This document shows, one piece after another, positions 33,030 through 41,057 of a stretch of DNA of 64,000 nucleotides. The position numbers and the translations under genes are program-made. The notes under the pieces are model-generated. The model searched no databases and was not told the origin of the DNA. It saw only the letters and a program-made list of their open reading frames with translations. Source of the stretch: Vibrio jasicida CAIM 1864 = LMG 25398 (lineage in GTDB: Bacteria > Pseudomonadota > Gammaproteobacteria > Enterobacterales > Vibrionaceae); NCBI RefSeq assembly GCF_000400365.1, contig NZ_BAOG01000055.1, forward strand, positions 1-64,000. Direction: 5' to 3'. Numbering within the stretch: position 1 is the stretch's first letter; each line of letters opens with the position of its first letter.

Positions 33030-33888
33030 TGAGCACCTCCTTACATAAAACTTCGAGGGTTTGGCTGAAATCCAAGATCTCGCCATGAATGCTGCGAAGC
33101 TCTTCAGCCAGAACAAGCAGCGACGGCACATTGTGGTCGCGCTCAAGAAGCAAAGGCTTACTGCCATGCACCGAGTAGGTGTAACGAGCCAGATCAATCA
33201 CTTCATCAGGCACTGGTTTACCATGGGTATCGAGCAAGAAGTCGTCACGCTCTTTCAAGTGACCCGCAATGTGGTAATAGCGAATCGCATCGCTTGGTAA
33301 AGTGCTCAGCATGTCGTAAGGGCAGAAATGATGATTTCGGCTGTTGACGAACACATTGTTGATGTCGATAAGCAGCTCACATCCACTGCGGTCACTCACT
33401 TCAGCGATAAACTCGCCCTCTGGCATTTCATGTCCGTAATCGTGGTAGTAAGAGATATTCTCTAACGCCAATGGACGCTGAATAATGTCTTGCACGCGTT
33501 GAATGCGTTCGACCAAATACGGAATGTTCTCTTTATGTCGAGGGAGCGGAAGCAGTTCATACAAATAGCCCTGATTGTCTCTAGAGAAACTCAGATGTTC
33601 GCTATAGATGTCGATATTAAATTCATCGAGAAAGCGTGCGACGTCTCGTACAAAAGACTCGTTTAACGGTTGGCAATCACCAATCGATAAGCTCAAGCCA
33701 TGAGCGACAAGCGGATAATATTGAGCAATGTCTTGCAGTTGTTCACGTTTCAAGCCGCCAATATTCATCCAGTTTTCCGGTGCCAATTCGAGGAAATCGA
33801 TATCTGGGTGCTCGGGCAACTGACACAGCAAATCAACGTGTTCGCTGCGCAGCCCAATCCCTTTTGATGTAACGGTTATTGTCCGCAT
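33022..33888 (-). CDS. DUF692 multinuclear non-haem iron oxidase (MNIO, HvfB/BufB-like)
   Basis: A 288-aa TIM-barrel enzyme of the MNIO family, which uses two or three iron ions and O2 to convert peptide cysteines to oxazolone/thioamide or thiooxazole groups. Family motifs in order: GIGLRSEH (about 11-18), ELAPENWM, HGLSLSIGD, YSEHLSFS, ENISYY (metal Glu), CELLIDINNVFVNSRNH, HIAGHLK (His ligand) and LLERDHNVP. The gene starts inside the precursor gene (13-nt overlap) and overlaps the DUF2063 gene by 8 nt. The secreted Cys precursor marks the substrate, as in Haemophilus HvfA/B or bufferin systems. Confidence 0.92.
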   Translation of the reverse strand: MRTITVTSKGIGLRSEHVDLLCQLPEHPDIDFLELAPENWMNIGGLKREQLQDIAQYYPLVAHGLSLSIGDCQPLNESFVRDVARFLDEFNIDIYSEHLSFSRDNQGYLYELLPLPRHKENIPYLVERIQRVQDIIQRPLALENISYYHDYGHEMPEGEFIAEVSDRSGCELLIDINNVFVNSRNHHFCPYDMLSTLPSDAIRYYHIAGHLKERDDFLLDTHGKPVPDEVIDLARYTYSVHGSKPLLLERDHNVPSLLVLAEELRSIHGEILDFSQTLEVLCKEVLNA

Positions 33889-34190
33889 ACCCCACCTGTG
33901 ATTTTGCTTTTGGTTAATTTGATGGTTTCAGCCGAAGGGTTGATGCCTTCACCTGTCACACCACATTTACCGTCTCGGGCGCGTACCAAACGGCCTTGCG
34001 GATCATCTTTTAACTCTTGTTTCTCGAAGCGTTTCTCCGTACCACATTTACCAGCGGCACACTTACCGCCATGTTGAGAGCTGGATTGAGCTTCAACAGG
34101 AGCCTCGGTTGGTGCATCGGCAAACGCCATACCTGAGTTCAAAGTAATGACAGACGTCATCGCGATAGATAGAGCGAGTTTATTGTTCAT
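33876..34190 (-). CDS. Secreted Cys-containing precursor peptide (HvfA/bufferin-like)
   Basis: A 104-aa protein with a signal peptide (cleavage after AFA, about residue 24) and four cysteines: C44 and C49 in GGKCAAGKCG, C76 in ARDGKCGVTG and C102 in GGVCGQ at the very C-terminus. The GKCG units resemble the EGKCG repeats of HvfA-type precursors modified by MNIO enzymes. The mature peptide is expected to be a periplasmic or secreted copper-binding/buffering RiPP; the actual modification and metal are inferred. The last codons (CGQ-stop) overlap the start of the MNIO gene, and its own start overlaps the MBL gene by 11 nt. Confidence 0.82.
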   Translation of the reverse strand: MNNKLALSIAMTSVITLNSGMAFADAPTEAPVEAQSSSQHGGKCAAGKCGTEKRFEKQELKDDPQGRLVRARDGKCGVTGEGINPSAETIKLTKSKITGGVCGQ

Positions 34191-35136
34191 GAGACATCTC
34201 CTTCGCTGCGCTCATTGGGTAGCTAGATAAGTCGTGACCAGCGATAACTTGACCGTGGTAGTACTCTTTGACGATCTTGATGGAAGCGGGTTTGAGTTTT
34301 AGACCTAAGCCCATCCAGTGGTTAAGCACCAAGAGTTTTGGATTTACTTCTGCGGCGATCTTGCCGACAACCGATGGCTTAGCGTGCATAAATGACGAGA
34401 CTTCGTCTGCTTCTTCGTGAATTGCCAATGGCATCAATAAAATGTCGGCACCTTTAGCGAAGTCGATGAAGTCAGGGTTACTGCCGTTTTGGTCGGCGGA
34501 AATCACCATTACGCCTTCGGCACTTTCGATTCGGAAAGCGAGACAAGGTACGTCACCGTGTGGGATGCCGAGAGCGTAAATGGTTAACCCATCTTGCTCG
34601 TACACCTTGGTGCCTTGGGAAGTTTTGTATGGCACATCAGTAATGGTGACTGGGAACAAGCCATCGCTGCCATCAAACAAACCGTTCAGATATGCGTACG
34701 CGCCTTCATCACCGTCGAAAAGCGCTTTCATGTAACCGGTTAAGCTAGGAAATGCAGAGCCTGCTTCTGGGCCCGCGATATCGAGGGGATCTTGACGGTC
34801 AAAGAAGTAACCACCTTTTAATAAGGCAGGAACGTCAGCGACGTGGTCAGTGTGAAAGTGGCTTAAACCAAGGAAGTCTAAGTCTTCCAGTTTGCCGCCC
34901 GCTTGACCAAAACGCAGATAAACACCGCCACCGGCATCGATCATCACGCGTGATTTTCCTTTCCACCAAACCAGTTCACCAGACGATGCACGAAGGTCAT
35001 CAGAGATTGGTCCGCCGGAGCCGAGTAGCTGCAAAGTAAAATCTTTTTCGAGCGGTTCGACAGTTAATGCGTAACAGTTAGCTGCACCTAAGGATAACCC
35101 TAGAGCCAGCACTAACGCTTTTAAAGGCTGTTTCAT
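34180..35136 (-). CDS. Exported metallo-beta-lactamase-fold hydrolase
   Basis: A 318-aa MBL-fold protein with a signal peptide (LVLALGLSLGAANCYA, cleavage about residue 23). The zinc motif LSHFHTDH is at about 92-99, followed by later ligand candidates in GIPHGDVP, ISADQNG and VLNHWMGLG. It resembles periplasmic Ser/Thr-type 'MBL fold metallo-hydrolase' proteins such as arylsulfatase/lactonase-like members rather than class B beta-lactamases. It is the first gene of the operon and overlaps the precursor gene by 11 nt, so it is probably made with the RiPP. Role in peptide maturation, or in hydrolysing a target in the periplasm, is inference. Confidence 0.82.
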   Translation of the reverse strand: MKQPLKALVLALGLSLGAANCYALTVEPLEKDFTLQLLGSGGPISDDLRASSGELVWWKGKSRVMIDAGGGVYLRFGQAGGKLEDLDFLGLSHFHTDHVADVPALLKGGYFFDRQDPLDIAGPEAGSAFPSLTGYMKALFDGDEGAYAYLNGLFDGSDGLFPVTITDVPYKTSQGTKVYEQDGLTIYALGIPHGDVPCLAFRIESAEGVMVISADQNGSNPDFIDFAKGADILLMPLAIHEEADEVSSFMHAKPSVVGKIAAEVNPKLLVLNHWMGLGLKLKPASIKIVKEYYHGQVIAGHDLSSYPMSAAKEMSHEQ

Positions 35137-35482
35137 ATTGAATACCTATGAGTTTGATTTTTCTTATTTATTTTCTTTGGGTGAGCATCCAAAGAAGTGT
35201 TGAAGAGGCAGGAAAAACGATTTGTTTTTGATGTCCGTCAAAGCACGGGAATAAGATATCCAATATGAATGGTTAATTATATCTAGTAATTTTAAAGTTT
35301 CGTTCAGGTAAATTGAACGTTATTGGTTTGAGCTGAACAAGCATCAGAATGTAAAAAGGCACCGCGAAGGGTGCCTTTTGTTTATGTTTTGCAAGAACAA
35401 TCAGGGCATGCATTGTCGCTTTAGCATGAAACCGATAAGCTGTTTGGCATCTTGCCAAAATAGCAGTATTAGGAAGTGCATC
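35137..35482. other. 346-bp divergent intergenic region with an orphan terminator
   Basis: It holds the minus-strand promoter of the MBL/RiPP operon and the plus-strand leader of phzF. About 100 bp before phzF a complete Rho-independent terminator (35354-35379) points in the plus direction although no plus-strand gene precedes it. The stretch 35240-35380 may therefore encode a small RNA or an attenuated leader. A coding frame from 35378 into phzF exists but has no ribosome-binding site. Confidence 0.45.
35354..35379 (+). terminator. Orphan terminator upstream of phzF
   Basis: AAAAGGCACC (35354-35363) pairs with GGTGCCTTTT (35370-35379) over a 6-nt loop, followed by GTTTATGTTTT. The structure is a good intrinsic terminator on the plus strand. 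Confidence 0.75.
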
Positions 35483-36283
35483 ATGGATCTCGATATTTAC
35501 CAAGTGGACTCTTTCACCACCGAACCTTTCAAAGGAAACCCTGCTGGAGTTTGCCTTTCACAAGAACCGTTACCAGAAGCATTGATGTTTTCTATCGCTG
35601 AAGAAATGGCGGTATCAGAAACCGCTTTTCTCTGTTTGAAAGACATGCGACTGCGCTGGTTCACACCTAAAGTAGAAGTGGCGCTATGTGGTCATGGCAC
35701 ATTAGCGACAGCGCAAATCTTAAAAGAGCAAGGGTTAGCGAAGGTTGGCGATATCATCGCCTTTCAAACCCTCTCTGGTGAGCTTCATGCAAAAGTGAAT
35801 GAGTCGACTATTGAGCTCGACTTTCCTTCGACTCAGCTTGAAATGGATGTTGAACAAGACGCTGCGTTGTTAGCGGCGCTTGGATTGAAAGCGGAGCAAG
35901 TGCTTTCTTACGCTCAGTTTGACAGCAAAGGCTTTATTGAAGTCGACAATGAACAAACCGCGTTGGAACTCAAGCCTAACTTTGACGCATTAAAAAATAT
36001 TAAAGGGCGCGGCGTGGTGGTAACTGCTCAATCGAATTCCCCGGATCTCGACTTCATCTCGCGTTACTTCGCCCCTTGGGTGGGCGTGAACGAAGATCCT
36101 GTAACAGGCTCAGCCCACTGCGCACTGACTCAGTTTTGGTCGCAAAAACTCGGTCAAAATCAGTTCCGTGCCTATCAAGCCTCAGCCCGCGGTGGTCATT
36201 TACAAACCGAACTGCTTGAAAACGGACGTATTAAACTGATTGGCTCTGCAAAGACGGTAATCAGCGGAAAACTAAAGGTATAA
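35483..36283 (+). CDS. PhzF family isomerase
   Basis: A 266-aa PhzF-like protein with two diaminopimelate-epimerase-like lobes. Motifs include FTTEPFKGNPAGVCL (about 9-23), a catalytic Glu in EEMAVSETAFL (about 46), LCGHGTLATA and the C-terminal EDPVTGSAHCAL. Members isomerise or epimerise small acids without cofactor; the substrate here is unknown and no phenazine genes are present. The ATG at 35483 has AGGAAG six bases upstream. The VOC gene follows after 4 nt. Confidence 0.9.
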   Translation: MDLDIYQVDSFTTEPFKGNPAGVCLSQEPLPEALMFSIAEEMAVSETAFLCLKDMRLRWFTPKVEVALCGHGTLATAQILKEQGLAKVGDIIAFQTLSGELHAKVNESTIELDFPSTQLEMDVEQDAALLAALGLKAEQVLSYAQFDSKGFIEVDNEQTALELKPNFDALKNIKGRGVVVTAQSNSPDLDFISRYFAPWVGVNEDPVTGSAHCALTQFWSQKLGQNQFRAYQASARGGHLQTELLENGRIKLIGSAKTVISGKLKV

Positions 36284-36287
36284 CGCG

Positions 36288-36707
36288 ATGAAACAATCCA
36301 TTATCCATATTGCTTTGGTCGTAAAAGATTACGATGAAGCGATTGATTTTTATGTGAATAAGCTGAAGTTTGAGCTGGTGGAAGATACTTACCAACCAGA
36401 GCAAGATAAGCGCTGGGTTGTGGTTTCTCCACCGGGTTCTAATGGTGTGACATTATTGCTAGCCAAAGCGTCTAAGCCAGAACAGCATGATTTTATCGGT
36501 AACCAAACCGGTGGACGTGTGTTCCTATTTTTGAATACCGATGACTTCTGGCGTGACTACAACCGAATGGTAGAGCAGGGCATTAAGTTTGTTCGCCCGC
36601 CTGCGGAGCAAGACTACGGCACAGTCGCAGTATTTGAAGATCTCTATGGCAACCTGTGGGACTTGTTAGAGATGAGCCCAAGCCACCCAATGGCTTCGCG
36701 TTCATAG
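36288..36707 (+). CDS. VOC superfamily protein (glyoxalase/bleomycin-resistance fold)
   Basis: A 139-aa vicinal-oxygen-chelate protein, one domain of two beta-alpha-beta-beta-beta units. Candidate metal ligands are the His in IIHIALVVKDYDEA (about 6), a residue near VFLFLNTDD and the terminal Glu of NLWDLLEMS (about 129). It could be a dioxygenase, isomerase or resistance protein. It forms a two-gene unit with phzF and is ended by a terminator. Confidence 0.85.
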   Translation: MKQSIIHIALVVKDYDEAIDFYVNKLKFELVEDTYQPEQDKRWVVVSPPGSNGVTLLLAKASKPEQHDFIGNQTGGRVFLFLNTDDFWRDYNRMVEQGIKFVRPPAEQDYGTVAVFEDLYGNLWDLLEMSPSHPMASRS

Positions 36708-36729
36708 ATTCATACTAATTGATATTAAC

Positions 36730-36753
36730 AGCGTCTTTCGGGGCGCTCTTTTT
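36730..36753 (+). terminator. Terminator after the phzF-VOC pair
   Basis: AGCGTC pairs with GGCGCT (one G-T pair) around a short loop, followed by CTTTTTGTTT. Confidence 0.75.
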
Positions 36754-36827
36754 GTTTCAGATGTCCGCCTCTTGCATTTCTTTCTTCTTCTCCTATTTCG
36801 CTTCACTTTGCCTATCAGCTTCATTCT

Positions 36828-36848
36828 CAAAATGATAATGATAAAAAA
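36828..36848. promoter_or_regulatory. Candidate Fur box upstream of the LruC gene
   Basis: The sequence AAAATGATAATGATAAAA resembles two and a half copies of the GATAAT hexamer of Fur sites. It lies about 97 bp upstream of the LruC-domain gene. The match is partial, so iron control is only a suggestion. Confidence 0.35.
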
Positions 36849-36944
36849 ATCTAAATAAGATTATGTTTTTTAAGGGTTTAAACTCGGCACTATATTTGCG
36901 TTATCCCCCTTACAACCAACGATTCAGTTGACGAGGGGAATAAT

Positions 36945-38618
36945 ATGAAAACAAGGAAAATGATCGTGCTAACGTGTTGTTGTGCATCTGCGTCAGCATA
37001 CGCACTTACTACCAGTGATTTGACATATGAATCTGGCAGCGATAGCTCAAACTACTCGCTAAAAGGCAAGCCGAATAATATGTATTCTATTTCCGGGACA
37101 TTGCCACAAGACACTCTCAGTAATGTTTATTCAATGCTGCCAGAGGGTACAGCCGTCAACAATGCCTTTATCGCACCAGAGCGTTACTCGAACATCGATA
37201 TTGACGATGAACTCGATGGAGCCCCTTATGCGACCGCCTCAATTACGTTTCTGAATGAAGGGGCTGGTTATAGAAATGCATTGGGGTACTTCGTTTACGA
37301 CACTGATAATCCACCGTCAAACAAAGACGAAGTTAACGCACATGTGATTGTATTCCCTAATGCTTCCAAGGCACCAGATGGTGAGATGGCTGAAGGTGAT
37401 ACGATTGACCTTAATGTGCAGTTGACAGCAGGTCAAACGCTGGCATTTTTCGTTATCCCAAATGGGTGGGGAGCCAGTACTTACAACAATATTTTGAATT
37501 TAGGTCCTTGGAACACGCCTTTCTATAGTTATTCGAACCTTAACCCTGAATCAACAGCGCTCTATCGTAGACATAATGTTGCGTTTATCGATACGCAAAA
37601 CGAGTTTCTTGTGTTGGGGTTCGAGGATCTTCTTCGCCCCTACGGTGACAATGACTTTAACGACTTACTGTTTACCGTCGATGTTTCACCATTCTCCGCA
37701 GTAGACGGTGTAAACCCGGATGGAACGACGGATTCTAAATACGAAGTGCTGGTACAAGAAAACGACCCAGATGTTACCGTTACTTCTGTTTATCCAAGTT
37801 CTAATTCTTATGCGACCATGGCCTTTGAAGATCGCTGGCCATTAATGGGCGATTACGATTTTAACGATGTGGTGTGGCGCTACCGCGTGACTGAACTGTT
37901 GAATGGTCAACGTGAACTGAAAACCATCACCGTGGATTACACCTTACAGGCAATGGGAGCAGGGTTTTCAAACGGCTTTGCTGTAAAACTGCCGAATGTT
38001 GACCCGGCAAACGTTGCTTCTGTTACGCTCACGAAAAATGGGCAGGCGGTTGAACATACGGTCTTACAATCTGGTAGTGAAACGATTCTTGTGGTTTCAG
38101 AAGATCTACGAGCAGAGTTGGAATCGCTTGGCGTGCTCAGTGAGACTTGTACTTATTACCGAACGCAAAGCGGTTGTTTGAACCAACAAGCTGCTGAGCT
38201 CCTTGCATACCAACTTGTTGTTGAGTTAACCACTCCTGTGGAGAGAGATTTGGTTGGCTATCCACCTTATGACTCTTTCATTTTTGCGGCTGAAAATACC
38301 TACCATGGCGACTTTGTGGCGACATTCCCTGGTATGACATGGCAAACGCACTTTAAGTCGTTCTCCGGTACTGCTGAGATGAACAATGCAATATTCAATA
38401 TGCATGATGACGATACGGGTGGTTCGGAATACTTCCTGACCGATAACAATATGCCTTGGGCGATCAACATTCGTGCTGAGTGGGAACATCCTATCGAACT
38501 TATGGACATCAGCCATGCTTATACCGGTTTTCCAGCGTGGGTATCGAGCAATGGTGAAACGGATACCAGTTGGTATAGCACGCCAGTAAGCGGAAAAACC
38601 ATTTCAGTAGCGGAATAA
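36945..38618 (+). CDS. LruC-domain secreted protein with DUF4114-like repeat
   Basis: A 557-aa exported protein (signal peptide about residues 1-20). Two related calcium-type motifs are seen: GFEDLLRPYGDNDFNDLLFTV at about 228 (DUF4114-like) and FEDRWPLMGDYDFNDVVWRY at about 298, the hallmark of the LruC domain (DUF4842), which occupies the C-terminal half. The aspartate-rich DxDFND loops probably bind Ca2+. LruC proteins are surface or outer-membrane-associated and first noted in Leptospira; function is unclear. A lipoprotein gene follows by 13 nt and the promoter region has a possible Fur box. Confidence 0.88.
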   Translation: MKTRKMIVLTCCCASASAYALTTSDLTYESGSDSSNYSLKGKPNNMYSISGTLPQDTLSNVYSMLPEGTAVNNAFIAPERYSNIDIDDELDGAPYATASITFLNEGAGYRNALGYFVYDTDNPPSNKDEVNAHVIVFPNASKAPDGEMAEGDTIDLNVQLTAGQTLAFFVIPNGWGASTYNNILNLGPWNTPFYSYSNLNPESTALYRRHNVAFIDTQNEFLVLGFEDLLRPYGDNDFNDLLFTVDVSPFSAVDGVNPDGTTDSKYEVLVQENDPDVTVTSVYPSSNSYATMAFEDRWPLMGDYDFNDVVWRYRVTELLNGQRELKTITVDYTLQAMGAGFSNGFAVKLPNVDPANVASVTLTKNGQAVEHTVLQSGSETILVVSEDLRAELESLGVLSETCTYYRTQSGCLNQQAAELLAYQLVVELTTPVERDLVGYPPYDSFIFAAENTYHGDFVATFPGMTWQTHFKSFSGTAEMNNAIFNMHDDDTGGSEYFLTDNNMPWAINIRAEWEHPIELMDISHAYTGFPAWVSSNGETDTSWYSTPVSGKTISVAE

Positions 38619-38631
38619 TAAGGAGCTTCAC

Positions 38632-39090
38632 ATGAAAATTTCAACAAAACTGCTGACCATCATGTTCGTTCCTGCGTTTATTGTCGCTTGTGGTGGTGGA
38701 GGCGGCGGTGGTGGTGGTTCTTCAACGCCTGCACCAACGCCCACTGTTGAAACCATCGATAACACTCAAGATATTGTGGCGGAACGTGATTTTTCATTTG
38801 ATGTCGGAGAAACCATTACTATATCGATGAACTATCAAGGTTCTGCGGATGGTGCTTTACACCTTTACACCAAAGCGGCATTTACCACAGAAAACGGTGT
38901 GGTCGTGGCCGATCCAATGTCGCGCATCACCACCATTTATCCAACACGAACCAGCGAAGTGGAGTTAGAGGTAAATGGTAACTGGAGCCAGTTGTATGCT
39001 CAGTGGATACCCATGAGTGCGAATGAATCAGAGAAGAATTGGGTCGTATCATTAAATCAGTCCAACAATAATTACCACCTCGACTTTTAA
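38632..39090 (+). CDS. Poly-glycine lipoprotein paired with the LruC protein
   Basis: A 152-aa lipoprotein with lipobox IVAC (Cys about 20) followed at once by a run of nine glycines, then a Ser/Thr/Pro linker and a compact beta-rich domain (about 50-150). The Gly run is a surface-exposure spacer seen in other Vibrio lipoproteins. No domain family is recognised. SD AGGAGC lies before the ATG. Its position suggests it anchors or assists the LruC protein. Confidence 0.75.
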   Translation: MKISTKLLTIMFVPAFIVACGGGGGGGGGSSTPAPTPTVETIDNTQDIVAERDFSFDVGETITISMNYQGSADGALHLYTKAAFTTENGVVVADPMSRITTIYPTRTSEVELEVNGNWSQLYAQWIPMSANESEKNWVVSLNQSNNNYHLDF

Positions 39091-39111
39091 TAGTGACGAG
39101 TAGAAAAAACG

Positions 39112-39137
39112 AAAGCGCGGCAAATGTCGCGCTTTTT
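39112..39137 (+). terminator. Terminator after the LruC-lipoprotein pair
   Basis: AAAGCGCG (39112-39119) pairs with CGCGCTTT (39128-39135) over an 8-nt loop, followed by TTGTTTTTC. Confidence 0.85.
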
Positions 39138-39158
39138 GTTTTTCGAAAAATTCGGCGC

Positions 39159-39222
39159 AATATGAATGTGACCTATATCACCTTATGAATGAATCATATA
39201 GAATGGCGGCCACATTCAATAT
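39159..39222. repeat. Near-identical inverted repeat in the ybiT promoter region
   Basis: AATATGAATGTG (39159-39170) is inverted as CACATTCAATATG (39211-39223) with one inserted T, 40 bp apart. It may be a pair of operator sites for one factor or a loop-forming repeat. It lies 75-140 bp upstream of ybiT. Confidence 0.4.
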
Positions 39223-39296
39223 GACCTTTTTTAACAGTATCTCGAAAGTAAATTAAGAGCTTGTTATTAAAAGAAATTTACTTCGAGGGCACTGCT

Positions 39297-40901
39297 ATCA
39301 TTAGTACAAACAACATCACCATGCAATTTGGTGCCGAGCCATTGTTCGAAAACATTTCCGCTAAATTTGGCAACGGTAACCGTTATGGCCTGATTGGCGC
39401 GAACGGTTGTGGCAAATCTACGTTCATGAAAATCCTGAGTGGCGCGCTCATGCCAAGTTCAGGCAACGTTTCTATTACTCCAGGATTAAAACTTGGCGTA
39501 TTGAGCCAAGATCAGTTTGCGTTTGAACAATACAGCGTGATTGACGCCGTGATCATGGGTGATCGCAAATTGTGGGAAGTGAAACAAGAACGTGACCGCA
39601 TCTACTCATTACCAGAAATGAGTGAAGAAGACGGCATGAAAGTCGCTGAGCTTGAAAGCGAGTTCGCAGAAATGGACGGCTATACAGCAGAAAGTCGTGC
39701 TGGCGATATTTTGCTGCAAGCAGGTATTGAAGAAGAGCTGCATTTTGGTTTGATGCAACAAGTTGCTCCGGGCTGGAAACTGCGCGTGCTTTTGGCACAA
39801 GCCCTGTTTGCTAACCCGGATATTTTGTTGCTCGACGAACCAACCAACAACTTGGACATTCATACCATCAACTGGTTGGCAGAAGAGTTGAACCAACGTA
39901 AGTGTACGATGATCATCATCTCGCACGACCGTCACTTCCTAAACTCTGTGTGTACTCACATGGCAGATATCGATTACGGCGAATTGCGAATTTACCCTGG
40001 TAACTATGAATACTTCCTTGAGGCATCTGGTCTTCGTCGTGAACAGCTATTGGCTTCTAACGCGAAGAAAACCGCTGAAATCAACGAACTTCAAGATTTC
40101 GTAAACCGTTTTGGTGCGAACGCATCGAAGGCGAAACAAGCCAGTTCGCGCGCTAAAAAGATGGATAAAATCCAACTCGACGAAGTGAAAGCAAGTAGCC
40201 GTGTTAGCCCATCGATTGATTTCGGTGAGGGTAAAAAACTGCATCGTTTAGCCTTGGAACTGCAAGACCTTGGTCACTCGTTTGGTGATGAGTTGTTGTT
40301 TGAAAAAGGCAATTTGTTACTTGAAGCGGGCACTCGCCTTGCGATCATCGGTGAAAACGGTGTGGGTAAAACGACCTTGCTGCGTTGCCTAGTGAACGAG
40401 TTAGAGCAAACTCAGGGCGTAGTAAAATGGTCTGAAAACGCTTCGATTGGTTACTGTCCACAGGACAGCAGTGCAGACTTCGATAATGATCTGACCATCT
40501 TTGAGTGGATCTCTCAGTGGCGTACCGTGAAGCACAATGACTTAATGGTGCGTGGCATTCTAGGCCGTTTGTTATTTACCGCTGACGACGCCAACAAAAA
40601 AGCGAAAAACTGCTCGGGTGGTGAGAAGAACCGCCTGCTGTTTGGTAAGCTAATGATGCAAGACATCAACGTTCTGGTGATGGATGAGCCAACCAACCAC
40701 ATGGATATGGAAGCGATTGAAGCGTTAAATAGCGCATTAAAAGACTACACTGGCACTTTGATTTTTGTCAGTCATGACCGTGAGTTCGTATCGTCATTGG
40801 CGACTTCAATCATTGATGTAAAAGACAAACAGTTGGTGAATTTCCAAGGTACATTTGAAGAGTACATGGCACACCAACAAAAGGTGCTTAGCGCTGCGTA
40901 A
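39297..40901 (+). CDS. ybiT: ABC-F ATPase YbiT
   Basis: A 534-aa ribosome-associated ABC-F protein aligning with E. coli YbiT throughout. Two ATPase domains each have Walker A (GANGCGKST about 30; GENGVGKTT near 356), signature and Walker B (LLLDEPTNNLD, VMDEPTNHMD), joined by the P-site tRNA-interaction linker (about 240-325). ABC-F factors relieve ribosome stalling by acting at the E site. The alignment places the start at ISTNNITMQFG, where the sequence has ATC-ATT rather than ATG, preceded by GAGGG seven bases before ATC; the nearest standard start is TTG 39261 with a poor ribosome-binding site. The exact start is therefore unresolved. Confidence 0.92.
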   Translation: MISTNNITMQFGAEPLFENISAKFGNGNRYGLIGANGCGKSTFMKILSGALMPSSGNVSITPGLKLGVLSQDQFAFEQYSVIDAVIMGDRKLWEVKQERDRIYSLPEMSEEDGMKVAELESEFAEMDGYTAESRAGDILLQAGIEEELHFGLMQQVAPGWKLRVLLAQALFANPDILLLDEPTNNLDIHTINWLAEELNQRKCTMIIISHDRHFLNSVCTHMADIDYGELRIYPGNYEYFLEASGLRREQLLASNAKKTAEINELQDFVNRFGANASKAKQASSRAKKMDKIQLDEVKASSRVSPSIDFGEGKKLHRLALELQDLGHSFGDELLFEKGNLLLEAGTRLAIIGENGVGKTTLLRCLVNELEQTQGVVKWSENASIGYCPQDSSADFDNDLTIFEWISQWRTVKHNDLMVRGILGRLLFTADDANKKAKNCSGGEKNRLLFGKLMMQDINVLVMDEPTNHMDMEAIEALNSALKDYTGTLIFVSHDREFVSSLATSIIDVKDKQLVNFQGTFEEYMAHQQKVLSAA

Positions 40902-41013
40902 CCAAGCGCCAGCGTCGATCATTGCGAATACTTGGATGTAAAGTTCGTCTTTGAGACGAAGCAAACAACAGATTATTCGTAATAGTGATTTAATCTAAAC
41001 CTAATAGAGGTAC

Positions 41014-41038
41014 GGTGGTGAGTACTACGCTCGCCACC
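41014..41038 (+). promoter_or_regulatory. Leader hairpin before the VF530 gene
   Basis: GGTGGTGAG pairs with CTCGCCACC (one G-T pair) around a 7-nt loop, nine bases upstream of the AAGGAG of the next gene. It could be the end of the ybiT transcript or a control element; no T run follows. Confidence 0.4.
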
Positions 41039-41057
41039 CACAATTAAGGAGCCGTTC

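Noticed and set aside
32298..33197. Longer form of the DUF2063 protein starting at 33197
   Set aside because: The extra 56 codons lie within the DUF692 gene in another frame and do not resemble the family N-terminus; ATG 33029 in the overlap is preferred.
31702..35136. Methanobactin biosynthesis operon
   Set aside because: The precursor has a Sec-type signal peptide and the partner is DUF2063 with DoxX, which fits HvfABCD/bufferin systems; no MbnC-type partner or dedicated exporter is present.
34180..35136. Class B beta-lactamase
   Set aside because: The HFHTDH motif is shared by many MBL-fold enzymes; the other lactamase ligand patterns are missing and the context is a RiPP operon.
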